Part shown: positions 43,775 through 52,883 of the stretch, piece by piece
Layout of the letters: the number at the start of each line of letters is the position of its first letter
Numbering within the stretch: position 1 is the stretch's first letter
Source of the DNA: JAABRE01 sp964413275
GTDB taxonomy: Bacteria; Cyanobacteriota; Cyanobacteriia; Cyanobacteriales; JAABRE01
Assembly: GCA_964413275.1 (NCBI GenBank)
Contig: CAYPSO010000008.1
Span: 8,567-72,566 of the forward strand
Reading direction: 5' to 3'
Length of the DNA: 64,000 nt
Notes under the pieces: model-generated
The model's input: only the letters and a program-made list of their open reading frames with translations
Database searches by the model: none
What the model was told of the DNA's origin: nothing
Translations under genes and position numbers: made by a program

Positions 43775-45031
43775 ATGAGATTAATAATCCCCCTTGAATT
43801 TTACAGACATGGAGGAATAGAGAGAGTTATTGTCTCTTTAATCCGAGAAATGACCAGTCAGATAGAGAAAATTATTCTGGTGCTTCCTCCTAATAAAATT
43901 AATTATTTTAAAAATTTATTACCTAACTCAGAAGTTATTATTTATGAGTCAATTAGTTTAGATAATAAGTCTATTGAATTAAAATATCTTGGTTTAGTAA
44001 ATAGTTTATTCTCTTTATCTAAAAAGTTTAAATTAGATTTGATTAGTAAAAAATTGGCTAATTTTAAAAATCAATATCGAATTGAAGCACGCTTAAATCA
44101 GCTAATCGACAAATATCAGGCAACCCATTGTTTATATGTATTAACCAATAATGTACCTATACCGAAATTAAGGATACGTTTAGGGATGATTAGCCATGAT
44201 GTTTTTTGGAGATTTTCACCTCTAAATTATACAGAGCAGTACAAAAAAAAATATGATGATAGTTTATTAGAATGGTTAAATTCAGTAGATATTGTTTTTG
44301 CCGTTTCTGAAAAAACTAGACAAGATATATTATCATTATTTCCTGATTTTACTGATAAAATTAAAACCGTGCCAAATGCAAGTAATTTTTATATAAATGA
44401 TTATTTTGGTACAAATAATAATGAAACTATTTTCTATTTTCCTTCTTCATTTGGTATATATAAAGATCAGTTAATTTTACTCAAAGCCGGAATTGATTTA
44501 GCAAAAAAAGGACTAAATTTTAAGATTGTTTTAACAGGTAAAGAAACTGATAGTTTTATTAATGGTAAATTATCCTTATCTCAGCAATCTTCAACTCAAG
44601 AATATCAAAATTATTTACACAAATGTCAGCAAGTTTATCAAGAAAATAAAGAAATTATCGAACAGTATTTTTTAGGGTTAGGATATGGTAGCGAGGAATC
44701 AGTGGAAAATTGGTATAGTAAGGCTGCTTGTGTGGTTGTACCATCAAAATATGAAGGTTTTGGTTTAGCTCTATCGGAAGCGATTGTGAGAGGATTACCT
44801 GTTATTTGTTCTAATTTGCAAGTGTTTCAAGAACAAGTAGCATTATATAAATGTGATGATAGAGTAGAATTTTTTCATACTGGTGATGTGGATAGTTTGG
44901 TGGATGCAATGGAAAAATTTATAATTAATCCTAAAGCTAAATTATCTGAAACAGAAATTCAAAACAGATTTAGTCATTGGACTTGGAAAGAAGTAGCTGA
45001 AAATTATATTAAGCTATTGCAACAAATTTAA
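43775..45031 (+). CDS. Glycosyltransferase family 4-like protein
   Basis: A GT-B enzyme of 418 aa. The N-terminal loop PLEFYRHGGIERVIVSLIRE is the glycine-rich acceptor-side start, then ISHDVFWRFSPLNYTEQYKK. The donor-side motif is VVVPSKYEGFGLALSEAIVR, with the EX7E glutamates in EGFGLALSE and GLPVICSNLQVFQE. It is co-transcribed with the preceding glycosyltransferase, and the pair may add sugars to an envelope glycan. Confidence 0.9.
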   Translation: MRLIIPLEFYRHGGIERVIVSLIREMTSQIEKIILVLPPNKINYFKNLLPNSEVIIYESISLDNKSIELKYLGLVNSLFSLSKKFKLDLISKKLANFKNQYRIEARLNQLIDKYQATHCLYVLTNNVPIPKLRIRLGMISHDVFWRFSPLNYTEQYKKKYDDSLLEWLNSVDIVFAVSEKTRQDILSLFPDFTDKIKTVPNASNFYINDYFGTNNNETIFYFPSSFGIYKDQLILLKAGIDLAKKGLNFKIVLTGKETDSFINGKLSLSQQSSTQEYQNYLHKCQQVYQENKEIIEQYFLGLGYGSEESVENWYSKAACVVVPSKYEGFGLALSEAIVRGLPVICSNLQVFQEQVALYKCDDRVEFFHTGDVDSLVDAMEKFIINPKAKLSETEIQNRFSHWTWKEVAENYIKLLQQI

Positions 45032-45069
45032 GTGATAGCAGTTTTCTCTTATTTAGATCATATTGCGTT

Positions 45070-45135
45070 TAGGGTGGGCAAATTATTAATTATAGTTGTT
45101 TGAATCCCGTATTTAAAAATATTTGCCCACCCTAC
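45070..45135. repeat. TAGGGTGGGCAAAT...ATTTGCCCACCCTA palindrome (long form)
   Basis: Second near-identical long-form copy of the element at 24190-24256. It lies in a 497-bp AT-rich gap (45032-45528) that otherwise shows no gene. Confidence 0.8.
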
Positions 45136-45528
45136 CAATTTTATTTGTGGTTCATCCAATTGAAAAGCTTAATTTATTACTATATAGCAACTTAATATTT
45201 AATAAACCAATTGAATTATAGCTAGTGAAAAACGTGAATTTTTATTTTGGGACTTACACTTACTTAAAGCTACTTAAGTATTAATATTTTTACTATGTGT
45301 TCAAAAAAAGTCGATTTTTTTATAACTCAGTAAAGATACTGGTAATGCATTTTTTTTATTACATTAAATACTTAAAAAAATACATCCTACCTAGTTAATT
45401 ACGGTTTAATACCTAGGTAAGAAAAACTGATAAAAAGATTTAGTAAACTTGGGAATATTGTATTTTTTATTGTTAACTTAGATGATAGTAAACAAAAATT
45501 ATATTACTTACGTAGTTACGAGTAAAAA

Positions 45529-46506
45529 ATGATGATAAATAAAAATCTAGAAACACTATTAACGACTTTTATGACTGTAGGAGCGTTATCTGTTTTTGGA
45601 ATAGGTAATGCTGATGCGGCTGTTTTAGGTGATACTTTGCAAATTGATGATTTTAGCTTTTCGGGTAATAGTACAGCACAAATAGTTAAATCTATTAATG
45701 CTAATTTAAGTAATAACAAAACAATTTATGATATAGGAGTAAGTCTAGGCAATTCAACTCTAATTAATGCTGCTATAAATAATGTAGCCGATCAATTAGG
45801 AATTAATATAACGGAAGCTCAGTCAATTTTACAACAACCTAATTGTGGCGTAACTTCATGTTCTAATTATAGTTTATTTAGTTCTGTCGTTGGTTCTAAT
45901 AGTAGCATTCTCGGAGGATATAGAGCCTTAAACATTACTGATTTTAGTTCCACTAATAGTAGCAATAATGCTGAAGCCGTAGTATCCGGTGGCAGTTTAT
46001 TTTACAGTAATGATACTGGTGTGAACAGTAAATTAGCAGTAATTTATGATGGTAATAATAATAAAACATTTGATGCTAATGGAAATTTGAATTTCGATTT
46101 GACTAACTCACAAAAATTAACTGGTATTTGGGTACAAGTTGTGAGTACCGATTTAGGGGTTGATGTTGGTATTGATATTTATGATGACAATGGCAGTTTA
46201 TTTTCTGCTACCACTACTAATGGTATTAGTTTAACTACCCTTGATAACGGTGACAAAGGTTATTATTTTGATTTTGTTAATGATTTTGGAGGAAATTTGA
46301 ATGATTTTACAAATATCAATGCTTTAAGAATGACTTTAACCGGGCAACCTGCGGCTGATTCAGAAATTCGCTTTTTAGCTGCCTCTATGATAACTGAAGA
46401 AACTCCAACACCCACAAATATACCTGAATCTAATTTATCATGGTTGACTTTAGCTACTTTAAGCGGTTTGGGCGCTATTTCTTTTAAGCGTAAAATTAAC
46501 TTTTAG
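45529..46506 (+). CDS. Secreted PEP-CTERM-like protein
   Basis: The signal peptide (residues 1-30, LLTTFMTVGALSVFGIGNAD) is followed by a Ser/Asn/Thr-rich beta-type ectodomain of about 260 aa with many N-x-S/T sites and Asp-rich loops. The C-terminus PESNLSWLTLATLSGLGAIS then FKRKINF is a variant of the PEP-CTERM sorting signal: P-E-x, hydrophobic helix, basic end. It would be processed by an exosortase and exported. The ectodomain is not recognised. A terminal pair of cysteines (NCGVTSC) lies near residue 105. Confidence 0.75.
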   Translation: MMINKNLETLLTTFMTVGALSVFGIGNADAAVLGDTLQIDDFSFSGNSTAQIVKSINANLSNNKTIYDIGVSLGNSTLINAAINNVADQLGINITEAQSILQQPNCGVTSCSNYSLFSSVVGSNSSILGGYRALNITDFSSTNSSNNAEAVVSGGSLFYSNDTGVNSKLAVIYDGNNNKTFDANGNLNFDLTNSQKLTGIWVQVVSTDLGVDVGIDIYDDNGSLFSATTTNGISLTTLDNGDKGYYFDFVNDFGGNLNDFTNINALRMTLTGQPAADSEIRFLAASMITEETPTPTNIPESNLSWLTLATLSGLGAISFKRKINF

Positions 46507-46536
46507 CTTTTAGCAGTTAGCTTACAGTAGTGGTAA

Positions 46537-46637
46537 TAGGGTGCGTCAGACAGATAAATTATCAATAAATTCCCATTACCTGAAAAATCTGACGCACCCT
46601 ACATTTGAATTTTTTTTGTAGTTCATTTAATTCAAAA
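46537..46637. repeat. Dispersed palindromic repeat, copy 2 (inverted relative to copy 1)
   Basis: AGGGTGCGTCAGACAGATAA to TCTGACGCACCCTAC plus the flanking TTTTTGTAGTTCATTTAATT. Flank and core match copy 1 at 6051-6149 in reverse orientation, so the mobile or duplicated unit is about 100 bp, not only the palindrome. Confidence 0.8.
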
Positions 46638-46675
46638 GTGCTATAAGAGAAATAACTAATAACGAATAATATTCT

Positions 46676-49141
46676 CTACTTAAATCCAAATTTGACTTTA
46701 AAATTCGGATCGACTTCTGCCCATTTACTAATATCAATTCCTTGGGAATGGGCTTGTTTTATTTCATTTTTGTTGGCAGTGTAACTAATTTTTTCACTAC
46801 GATATTCGGATGGTAATTCTTCTGCTTTAACTTTTAATTCTACTTTAGGATAAGCGGTAAAAGATAGTTTTCGTTCGTTACCAATGACTTTTTGGGCTAA
46901 AATACCTTGTAAATACCAAATTTTCAATTGTTGATGTAGCAATTGTTGTCCTTGTTTTAATTCGTTTAATTGCTCTTCTAAAATGTTTTTAACAGTTTTT
47001 AGTTTGGCATCTAAAGAGGCAATCGCCATTTCATATTGGTCATTTACCCATGCGATCGCATCTATATCTAAATTAACACTTTCCAATAATTTAATCATAT
47101 CAGTTTCTGTTTGAGCTAATTGTAAATTTTCCCAAAGAGATTGCCCAATTTCGCTAAAATTTTGATGTAGCTCAATCACTGTTTGCTTTTCCTGAATTGA
47201 ACTATTTTCCACAGTTTTGGCAACTTCTGCTAAGGATTGATGATAATGACTATTGATAGGTGCATTCAAATCATCTAACTCTTGACCTAAAATTTCTGCT
47301 AAAAAATTTTGTTGAATTTGGTTTAATTGTTCCTCATAAATACCAATAATAGCTGCGGCAGACTGCATTTTACGAGTTTGATAAATCTTGGTTAAATCTT
47401 GCAATAATTCTCGACGTATTTCCATTGATAAATGCAAATCTAAAAAACCCGATACTTGAGTATAAAAACGATTTATTTTCTCATCTAAAATATATTTTTG
47501 TTTATAGTTACCGGCATAGATCGCAATAGTAACTTTTTCTAAACAAGTTTGACCACTTAAATATTTGACAATTTCCATCATCATCCCAAGAGCCGCCTGC
47601 TCTGGGGAAACTTGGGTGCTACCTGTGACTAAAGCCGGAAAAGCAATGGAGCGCACCCCTTGAGCTTCAGCTAAATCCAAACAGCGTCGAGTTACTTTTT
47701 GGATTAAATCTGCATTAGTCAATTCTGGATTTTCGTAATCTAAAACTATAGCATGAAACAAATATTCAGCAGACAAATTGCCAGCAGTGGTAATGGCAAC
47801 TTGCCCTAATTGTTTGGGAGTGCGGCGTTGTGCTTCCTCACGAATAACCTTACCTCCGGCTTTGAGTAAAGATGCGGAAACTCCTCCTCCCATAGATAAA
47901 TAAATATCATCAGAACTAACTAACACATCCGCTTGTATTTTGGTAATATCTTTATATTCGACGTTTAAGGTAGCTTGACCAATATTTTTAACCAAAACTA
48001 TTTTTTCCAGATTCTCAGGAGTAAGTGGAGGATAATTAACTGTTTTGACTTGAGGATTAATCGCCAAATTATGTAAAGATTGCCAAGTTAAAGGTTGAGT
48101 AGCGGGATTTTGGCAAATTACAGGTAGCCAAGTGGCACAAGGATATTTTTTTTCTAAAGGTTGCAGTTTTTCTCGTGCTTGTCTCACGCTGAGATAAAGA
48201 CTTTCACCCTTCGCAAAAGCAGTAAGAAATTCTCTGAGAAATCTTTGGGCAATAATGTCAGGTACAATTTCCCGCATGACAATAATTTGGGATAGTTGCA
48301 AGGTTTCCAGGGCTTGAGCTAAACCTAAACCATCACAGGAGTTAAAAATAGCTAGTCGCAAACCATTATGAATTGCTTTAGTGAGAGCATTTTTTAATTC
48401 GGTAATAGTAAGGAAATCTGTCGTATTAATTTGGAATTGCCCTTGGGAGTTACTATGCCCGGCAAAAAATAGAATATCCCAAGATTCTTCGTAGAGATAA
48501 TCGTTAAGTTGTTGTCTGCTAGGATTAATGAGAAAATAAGGCTCCGCATCGGATAAGGAAGCAATGATTTGTTTGTCTGTGTCAATGTCGATGCCTGTGT
48601 TGTTACCAAGAATAGCTAGAATTTTGATGGCATTGCGATTACTAGCATTCAAATTAACCGTAGCATATTCAGCAGGACTAAGAGCAACTTCGGCTCTAGG
48701 GTGAGAGTCTAAAAAGGATTCAAAAAAAATATGCCAAGGAAGACGACGTAAAGTTAAGTCTTGAGTTTGTACTAAAAGCCTAATTTCTTCATTATTATTC
48801 ACTTCTGAGAGAAGTTTTTCCCTAACTTTAGCGAGGGTTTGTGAGTTATACCACTTATTTAATTGTTGCTTGAGATTGTCGGCGTGATTTTGACAGGAAT
48901 GGGAAATATTAGTAATTTGTATGATGGGCGCACCGAGTCTAACTTCCGTACTGAGGTTACGATAATTATGCTGCCAAGTTTGATAATTTTGAGATAGGGT
49001 GGGTAAAGGTGGCAATTTTCCTTTAACTATAGTAAAGGGATGAGTAATTGATTCTGGATCATCTTCAGCAATTTGAAGATTAATCGGAAAACCACTATCA
49101 AAGTTGCCATCTTCTAAGCGAAAAATGATTAGTTTGCCCAC
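46676..49141 (-). CDS. CHAT-domain protease fused to a macrodomain
   Basis: An 821-residue three-part protein. Residues about 170-345 are a CHAT caspase-like domain with catalytic His229 (WDILFFAGHSNSQGQFQ) and Cys269 (LRLAIFNSCDGLGLAQ). Residues about 395-545 are a macrodomain: EYKDITKIQADVLVSSDDIY, then MGGGVSASLLKAGGKVI and AFPALVTGSTQVSPEQAALG, where NAAN is replaced by SSDD. Residues about 550-800 are a helical tail. It could sense ADP-ribose or a related nucleotide and release proteolysis, as in other bacterial CHAT effectors; the substrate is unknown. It lies 33 bp behind a VOC gene on the same strand. Confidence 0.85.
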   Translation of the reverse strand: MGKLIIFRLEDGNFDSGFPINLQIAEDDPESITHPFTIVKGKLPPLPTLSQNYQTWQHNYRNLSTEVRLGAPIIQITNISHSCQNHADNLKQQLNKWYNSQTLAKVREKLLSEVNNNEEIRLLVQTQDLTLRRLPWHIFFESFLDSHPRAEVALSPAEYATVNLNASNRNAIKILAILGNNTGIDIDTDKQIIASLSDAEPYFLINPSRQQLNDYLYEESWDILFFAGHSNSQGQFQINTTDFLTITELKNALTKAIHNGLRLAIFNSCDGLGLAQALETLQLSQIIVMREIVPDIIAQRFLREFLTAFAKGESLYLSVRQAREKLQPLEKKYPCATWLPVICQNPATQPLTWQSLHNLAINPQVKTVNYPPLTPENLEKIVLVKNIGQATLNVEYKDITKIQADVLVSSDDIYLSMGGGVSASLLKAGGKVIREEAQRRTPKQLGQVAITTAGNLSAEYLFHAIVLDYENPELTNADLIQKVTRRCLDLAEAQGVRSIAFPALVTGSTQVSPEQAALGMMMEIVKYLSGQTCLEKVTIAIYAGNYKQKYILDEKINRFYTQVSGFLDLHLSMEIRRELLQDLTKIYQTRKMQSAAAIIGIYEEQLNQIQQNFLAEILGQELDDLNAPINSHYHQSLAEVAKTVENSSIQEKQTVIELHQNFSEIGQSLWENLQLAQTETDMIKLLESVNLDIDAIAWVNDQYEMAIASLDAKLKTVKNILEEQLNELKQGQQLLHQQLKIWYLQGILAQKVIGNERKLSFTAYPKVELKVKAEELPSEYRSEKISYTANKNEIKQAHSQGIDISKWAEVDPNFKVKFGFK

Positions 49142-49174
49142 AACTATTCCATTAAATTAAATTACTGCTAGATA

Positions 49175-49636
49175 TTATAACATTATTGGAGATTGTTCGT
49201 ATAAAAGTAGGGGATGACCGTCAAAATCTCTAAAGGTTTGTTCGGTAAAATTTAAGTTATTTTCTGTGGTAAAAGTATTGGGTTTAATCACTTCTAAATT
49301 GAGTTTTTTTACTTGTTCAATTTTATTTTTAAGTTGATTAACTTGAATAACTAAAGCACAACTATAAGACATATTTGGAGGAGATAATTTTATACCTTTT
49401 ACTTCCGTTAAAGCTAAAACTCTGGGCTCATGGGGACTATCTAAAGAAGCAAAAGTTATTTCAGCTTCGGGTGGTAAATTAAATAGTGAATATAAATAAG
49501 AATCAGATGAAGCTTTACTAGAATAGGTTAATTTAAAACCAAGAATGTCTTGATAAAGTGTTAGCGATCGCTCTAAATTAGATATAGTTAAACAAGGTCG
49601 TCTAATTAGTAATATTTCTTCGATATTGGGAGACAT
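49175..49636 (-). CDS. VOC (glyoxalase/dioxygenase-fold) protein
   Basis: A 153-residue single-domain VOC protein: RPCLTISNLERSLTLYQDIL is the typical first beta-alpha unit, then LGFKLTYSS, and the C-terminal FTEQTFRDFDGHPLLLYE has the metal-ligand-type Asp/Glu region. The reaction cannot be predicted. It is placed between the cysteine desulfurase (71 bp upstream of its ATG) and the CHAT-macro gene, all on the minus strand, so an operon is likely. Confidence 0.82.
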   Translation of the reverse strand: MSPNIEEILLIRRPCLTISNLERSLTLYQDILGFKLTYSSKASSDSYLYSLFNLPPEAEITFASLDSPHEPRVLALTEVKGIKLSPPNMSYSCALVIQVNQLKNKIEQVKKLNLEVIKPNTFTTENNLNFTEQTFRDFDGHPLLLYEQSPIML

Positions 49637-49707
49637 AATGAATAGTTAATAGTTAATAGTTGATAGTAAAAAAATATACATCAATCATCCTAAATAATTC
49701 ATTAATT

Positions 49708-50865
49708 TTATATTAATTTTGATATTTTTTGAACAGTTTGAATAATTATTTTTGCTGCTTGTTCGATTTCTGATGCGGTAGTAAATTTACCAATACCTAT
49801 TCTTAATGCACCCTCAATTATTTCCTCGTCAAGATTCATTGCTCTTAAGACATGAGAAGGAGCTTCAACCCCAGATGAGCAAGCAGCACCGGTCGAAATA
49901 GCTAGTTTATCTCTAATTCTGGCAATAATGGCACTATTGGGAATATTTGGTATAGAGATATGTAAATTACCAGCTAAACGATTATTTATATCTCCATTAA
50001 TAACTAAATCGGGAATTTCTGATTCTAGTAAATTTTGTAATTTATCTCGTAAAAAAGCGATCCTTTTTTCATCTTTTTGCATTTCTAAGTGACGTAAATG
50101 ACAAGCTTCCCCTAAACCAACAATTCCGGGTACATTTAAAGTACCAGAGCGCAATCCATTTTGATGTCCACCACCATAAATCATCGGTTTTAAATAATAA
50201 TCTTTTTTAATTATTAATGCACCAATACCTTTAGGAGCATATAATTTATGACCAGAAATAGTTAAATAAGTAATACCCCAATCTTGAAAATTAATCGGAA
50301 TTTTCCCTACTGCTTGAGACGCATCACATAAGAAAGGAATCTGATATTTTTGGGCAATTTTACTAATATTTTGAATCGGGTAAATAGTGCCTACTTCATT
50401 ATTCGCAGCCATGACACATAATAAAGAAGCACCCATTGAACAAATTTCTTCTAAATATTCTAAATCAAGGCGGGCTTTTCGATCTATTTTTAACCAGATT
50501 ATTTCCGTTAATCCTTTTTTTGTTAATACTTCAAAAGTATCCAAAACTGCTTTATGTTCGACTGGTAAAACTATTAAACGAGCAGGTTGAAAATTGTTAA
50601 TATTTTTGTTAATTTTTCCTTGAATTACTAAATTAATGCTTTCCGTTGCACCACTGGTAAAAATAATTTCTTGAGGTGATGAATTTATTAAGTTTGCTAT
50701 TTGTTTTTTTGCTTGAATTACAGCTTTTTTTGCTTCATTGCCATAGAGATGATCCACACTATTGGCATTACCAAAATCTGTAGTCATGTAATATAAAACT
50801 TTTTCTGCAACTCTTAAATCTACAGGCGTGGTTGCCTGATAATCAAGATAAATTGGGTTAGACAT
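49708..50865 (-). CDS. Cysteine desulfurase (IscS/NifS class, DndA-like)
   Basis: A PLP enzyme that moves sulfur from cysteine as a persulfide. NPIYLDYQATTPVD starts the protein (ATG 50865; the longer frame from 50895 adds ten unconserved residues). FTSGATESINLVIQG binds PLP, SGHKLYAPKGIGALIIKK holds the Schiff-base lysine, and STGAACSSGVEAPSHVLRAM holds the catalytic loop cysteine. The SSGVEAPSHVLRAM form is common in the DndA/SspA-like group. Proximity to the BREX/DUF4007 locus hints at DNA phosphorothioation; Fe-S assembly or tRNA thiolation is an alternative. Confidence 0.9.
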   Translation of the reverse strand: MSNPIYLDYQATTPVDLRVAEKVLYYMTTDFGNANSVDHLYGNEAKKAVIQAKKQIANLINSSPQEIIFTSGATESINLVIQGKINKNINNFQPARLIVLPVEHKAVLDTFEVLTKKGLTEIIWLKIDRKARLDLEYLEEICSMGASLLCVMAANNEVGTIYPIQNISKIAQKYQIPFLCDASQAVGKIPINFQDWGITYLTISGHKLYAPKGIGALIIKKDYYLKPMIYGGGHQNGLRSGTLNVPGIVGLGEACHLRHLEMQKDEKRIAFLRDKLQNLLESEIPDLVINGDINNRLAGNLHISIPNIPNSAIIARIRDKLAISTGAACSSGVEAPSHVLRAMNLDEEIIEGALRIGIGKFTTASEIEQAAKIIIQTVQKISKLI

Positions 50866-50941
50866 TCTAATTGATTTTAAAATCTTTATCAGCAATTATT
50901 GTAAAATAAATTTAGTGTAATATTCATAAAATATTTAAGCC

Positions 50942-51163
50942 ATGATTAAAACTTTTACTGCTTATATTGAGTACGATTCAGAAACTAAATTGTATGTAGG
51001 CATTATTCCATCTCTTAGAGGAGTTCATTCTCAAGGTGCAACCTTAGATGAATTACAGCATAATTTAAAAGAAGTTTTAGAGTTATGTTTGGAAGAATCT
51101 GAAGAAGATTGGAGTAATTTGCCTCAGTTTATAGGTATTCAACAAATTGAGGTTGCTTTATGA
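50942..51163 (+). CDS. hicB: HicB-family antitoxin
   Basis: A 73-residue HicB domain: MIKTFTAYIEYDSETKLYVG, then IIPSLRGVHSQGATLDELQH and NLKEVLELCLEE. No C-terminal DNA-binding domain is present. It overlaps hicA by 4 bp (ATGA), the normal layout of a two-gene toxin-antitoxin operon. It is divergent from the cysteine desulfurase. Confidence 0.92.
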   Translation: MIKTFTAYIEYDSETKLYVGIIPSLRGVHSQGATLDELQHNLKEVLELCLEESEEDWSNLPQFIGIQQIEVAL

Positions 51164-51393
51164 GTCGCTTACCAATTGTTAACTATAAAACAGTTAATAA
51201 ACTATTAATAAAATTGGGATTTTCAATAATTAGACAAAAGGGAAGTCATGGTTTTTATCGTCATCCTGATGGGAGAACAACAACTGTACCAAATCATCAA
51301 GGTAGAGATTTAGCAAGACCATTATTAAGAGAAATTTTAAGAGAAATTAAATTAACGGTTGATGAATTTAATGAGGAATTACAAAATCTTTGA
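51160..51393 (+). CDS. hicA: HicA-family mRNA interferase toxin
   Basis: A 77-residue HicA toxin (dsRBD-like fold). SRLPIVNYKTVNKLLIKLGF, then IRQKGSHGFYRHPDGR with the catalytic His in the G-S-H motif, then TTTVPNHQGRDLARPLLREI. It appears intact. It is convergent with the BREX-like brxL gene, 38 bp apart, so it lies at the edge of the defence locus. Confidence 0.93.
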   Translation: MSRLPIVNYKTVNKLLIKLGFSIIRQKGSHGFYRHPDGRTTTVPNHQGRDLARPLLREILREIKLTVDEFNEELQNL

Positions 51394-51431
51394 TTAGTAA
51401 AGCATAATTTATTATTAACACCATAAGGTAT

Positions 51432-52883
51432 TTATTTGACATCAACATAAATATCTTTTTCATATTGTTTAAATTCATCATCAAGGTTATATAATAAATT
51501 ACGTATTTGTTGACGGAGTAGTCTAGCAGGATTTAAACAATCTCGTTGATAATCTTGTATGGTTAATTCAAGATGAGGGTAAAGAAGTTTTAAAAATCCT
51601 GATGCAGTTTTAAGAATTGCTTGTTGGTCTCTAATTGTTGCATTATTATCGAATTGAGTATGTTGTTGAACATATTGATAAAAGCGGTTATCTTTTCTTA
51701 ATGATAATAAGGCTTCTCCAAAAAAGTCCATTTTAAAACCTGTTTGACTCGCTATCATTTCTCTTTGAAATTTAGGAATTTCCCAACCGGGTAAAATACC
51801 AGCAAAACGATCTAAAAATGCTGTTTCTGAGAAAAATTTAGGTAAATTAGCCATTAAATTATATTCATTTTTAGGAAGTTGATATTCATCTAATTCAATA
51901 TTTCCTAATAATACTAAAGAGCAATCACTAGCAATATCAGCAAATCCAGAACGATTATAACGTCCATTTGCTAGATAAGTTTTTAAGGGTCCGATAATTT
52001 CATCAGGATTATCAAATGTTAAACTTTGAACTTCATCTAATACTACGACATCATAACGTCCTAATAAACCGACTTCTTTGGTTTTGCCATCAATAAATAA
52101 TTTAGCAGGGGTTATTTTACCACCACTAACTACAGAAACTTTATTATTTATATTCTCATAGACAAAGCTTTTTCCTGTTCCTTTGGGGGCTAATTCTATT
52201 AGATGATAGTTAGATTCTAGCAAGGGTAATAAACGAGTTAATATCCATGTTTTAGCCTTATAAGTATAACTAGAATGTTCGGGATTAAAACCCATTGAAC
52301 AAAACATTAAATCTCGCCATTCGTCTATGGTAAATTGAGAACGAAATTGGGCATAAATTTTGAGATCAACTTCGGAACATTGAAAGGGATCGAAATCTAT
52401 GACAGATACTTTAAATTTACCATCTATAGTATTTTTATATCTTAAAGTTATTTTCCCCCAAACTCCTTGTCTTAATAACATTTGATAACGTTCTACAATA
52501 TCTGTCGAAATTTCACAATCTGATAAATTTAAAATAGGAATATTAGCTAAAGGTTCGGGTATTTGTTTGGCATTATTATCTAATTTGATTCTGACTTGAA
52601 GCAAGGCAATTAATTTATATATTTCTCCTTGAGTTAGTTGAAATTTAATCACTTCTTGATCATCTTTTCTGGGAAATGCTTTTTGCACAAAAGTATTAAT
52701 TTTTTCTTTTTCAATATCAGTTAAAATTCCTGTGCCATGTACAATTTTATCTAGTAACCATTCAGCAACAAAACTAGGCACTCCTAATGTAGTTAATCCA
52801 CTTGAAGGTAAGCGTTTTTTATCAATACTTAGTGATTTACATACCTTAGTAACTAAGTCGCTGTTATAATTAGAAAAAGTCAT
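51432..52883 (-). CDS. brxL: BrxL-type AAA ATPase (BREX), short form without a Lon-like domain
   Basis: The 483 residues follow BrxL in order: KSLSIDKKRLPSSGLTTLGV, PSFVAEWLLDKIVHGTGI, the middle FTIDEWRDLMFCSMGFNPEH, Walker A LIELAPKGTGKSFVYENI (about 228-245), Walker B DVVVLDEVQS (about 278-287) and FFSETAFLDRFAGILPGWEI. Known BrxL proteins are about 680 aa with a C-terminal Lon-protease-like domain; this one stops just after the AAA lid (LLYNLDDEFKQYEKD). It is either a short subtype or a truncation. Its start overlaps the pglZ-like gene by 14 bp. Confidence 0.82.
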   Translation of the reverse strand: MTFSNYNSDLVTKVCKSLSIDKKRLPSSGLTTLGVPSFVAEWLLDKIVHGTGILTDIEKEKINTFVQKAFPRKDDQEVIKFQLTQGEIYKLIALLQVRIKLDNNAKQIPEPLANIPILNLSDCEISTDIVERYQMLLRQGVWGKITLRYKNTIDGKFKVSVIDFDPFQCSEVDLKIYAQFRSQFTIDEWRDLMFCSMGFNPEHSSYTYKAKTWILTRLLPLLESNYHLIELAPKGTGKSFVYENINNKVSVVSGGKITPAKLFIDGKTKEVGLLGRYDVVVLDEVQSLTFDNPDEIIGPLKTYLANGRYNRSGFADIASDCSLVLLGNIELDEYQLPKNEYNLMANLPKFFSETAFLDRFAGILPGWEIPKFQREMIASQTGFKMDFFGEALLSLRKDNRFYQYVQQHTQFDNNATIRDQQAILKTASGFLKLLYPHLELTIQDYQRDCLNPARLLRQQIRNLLYNLDDEFKQYEKDIYVDVK

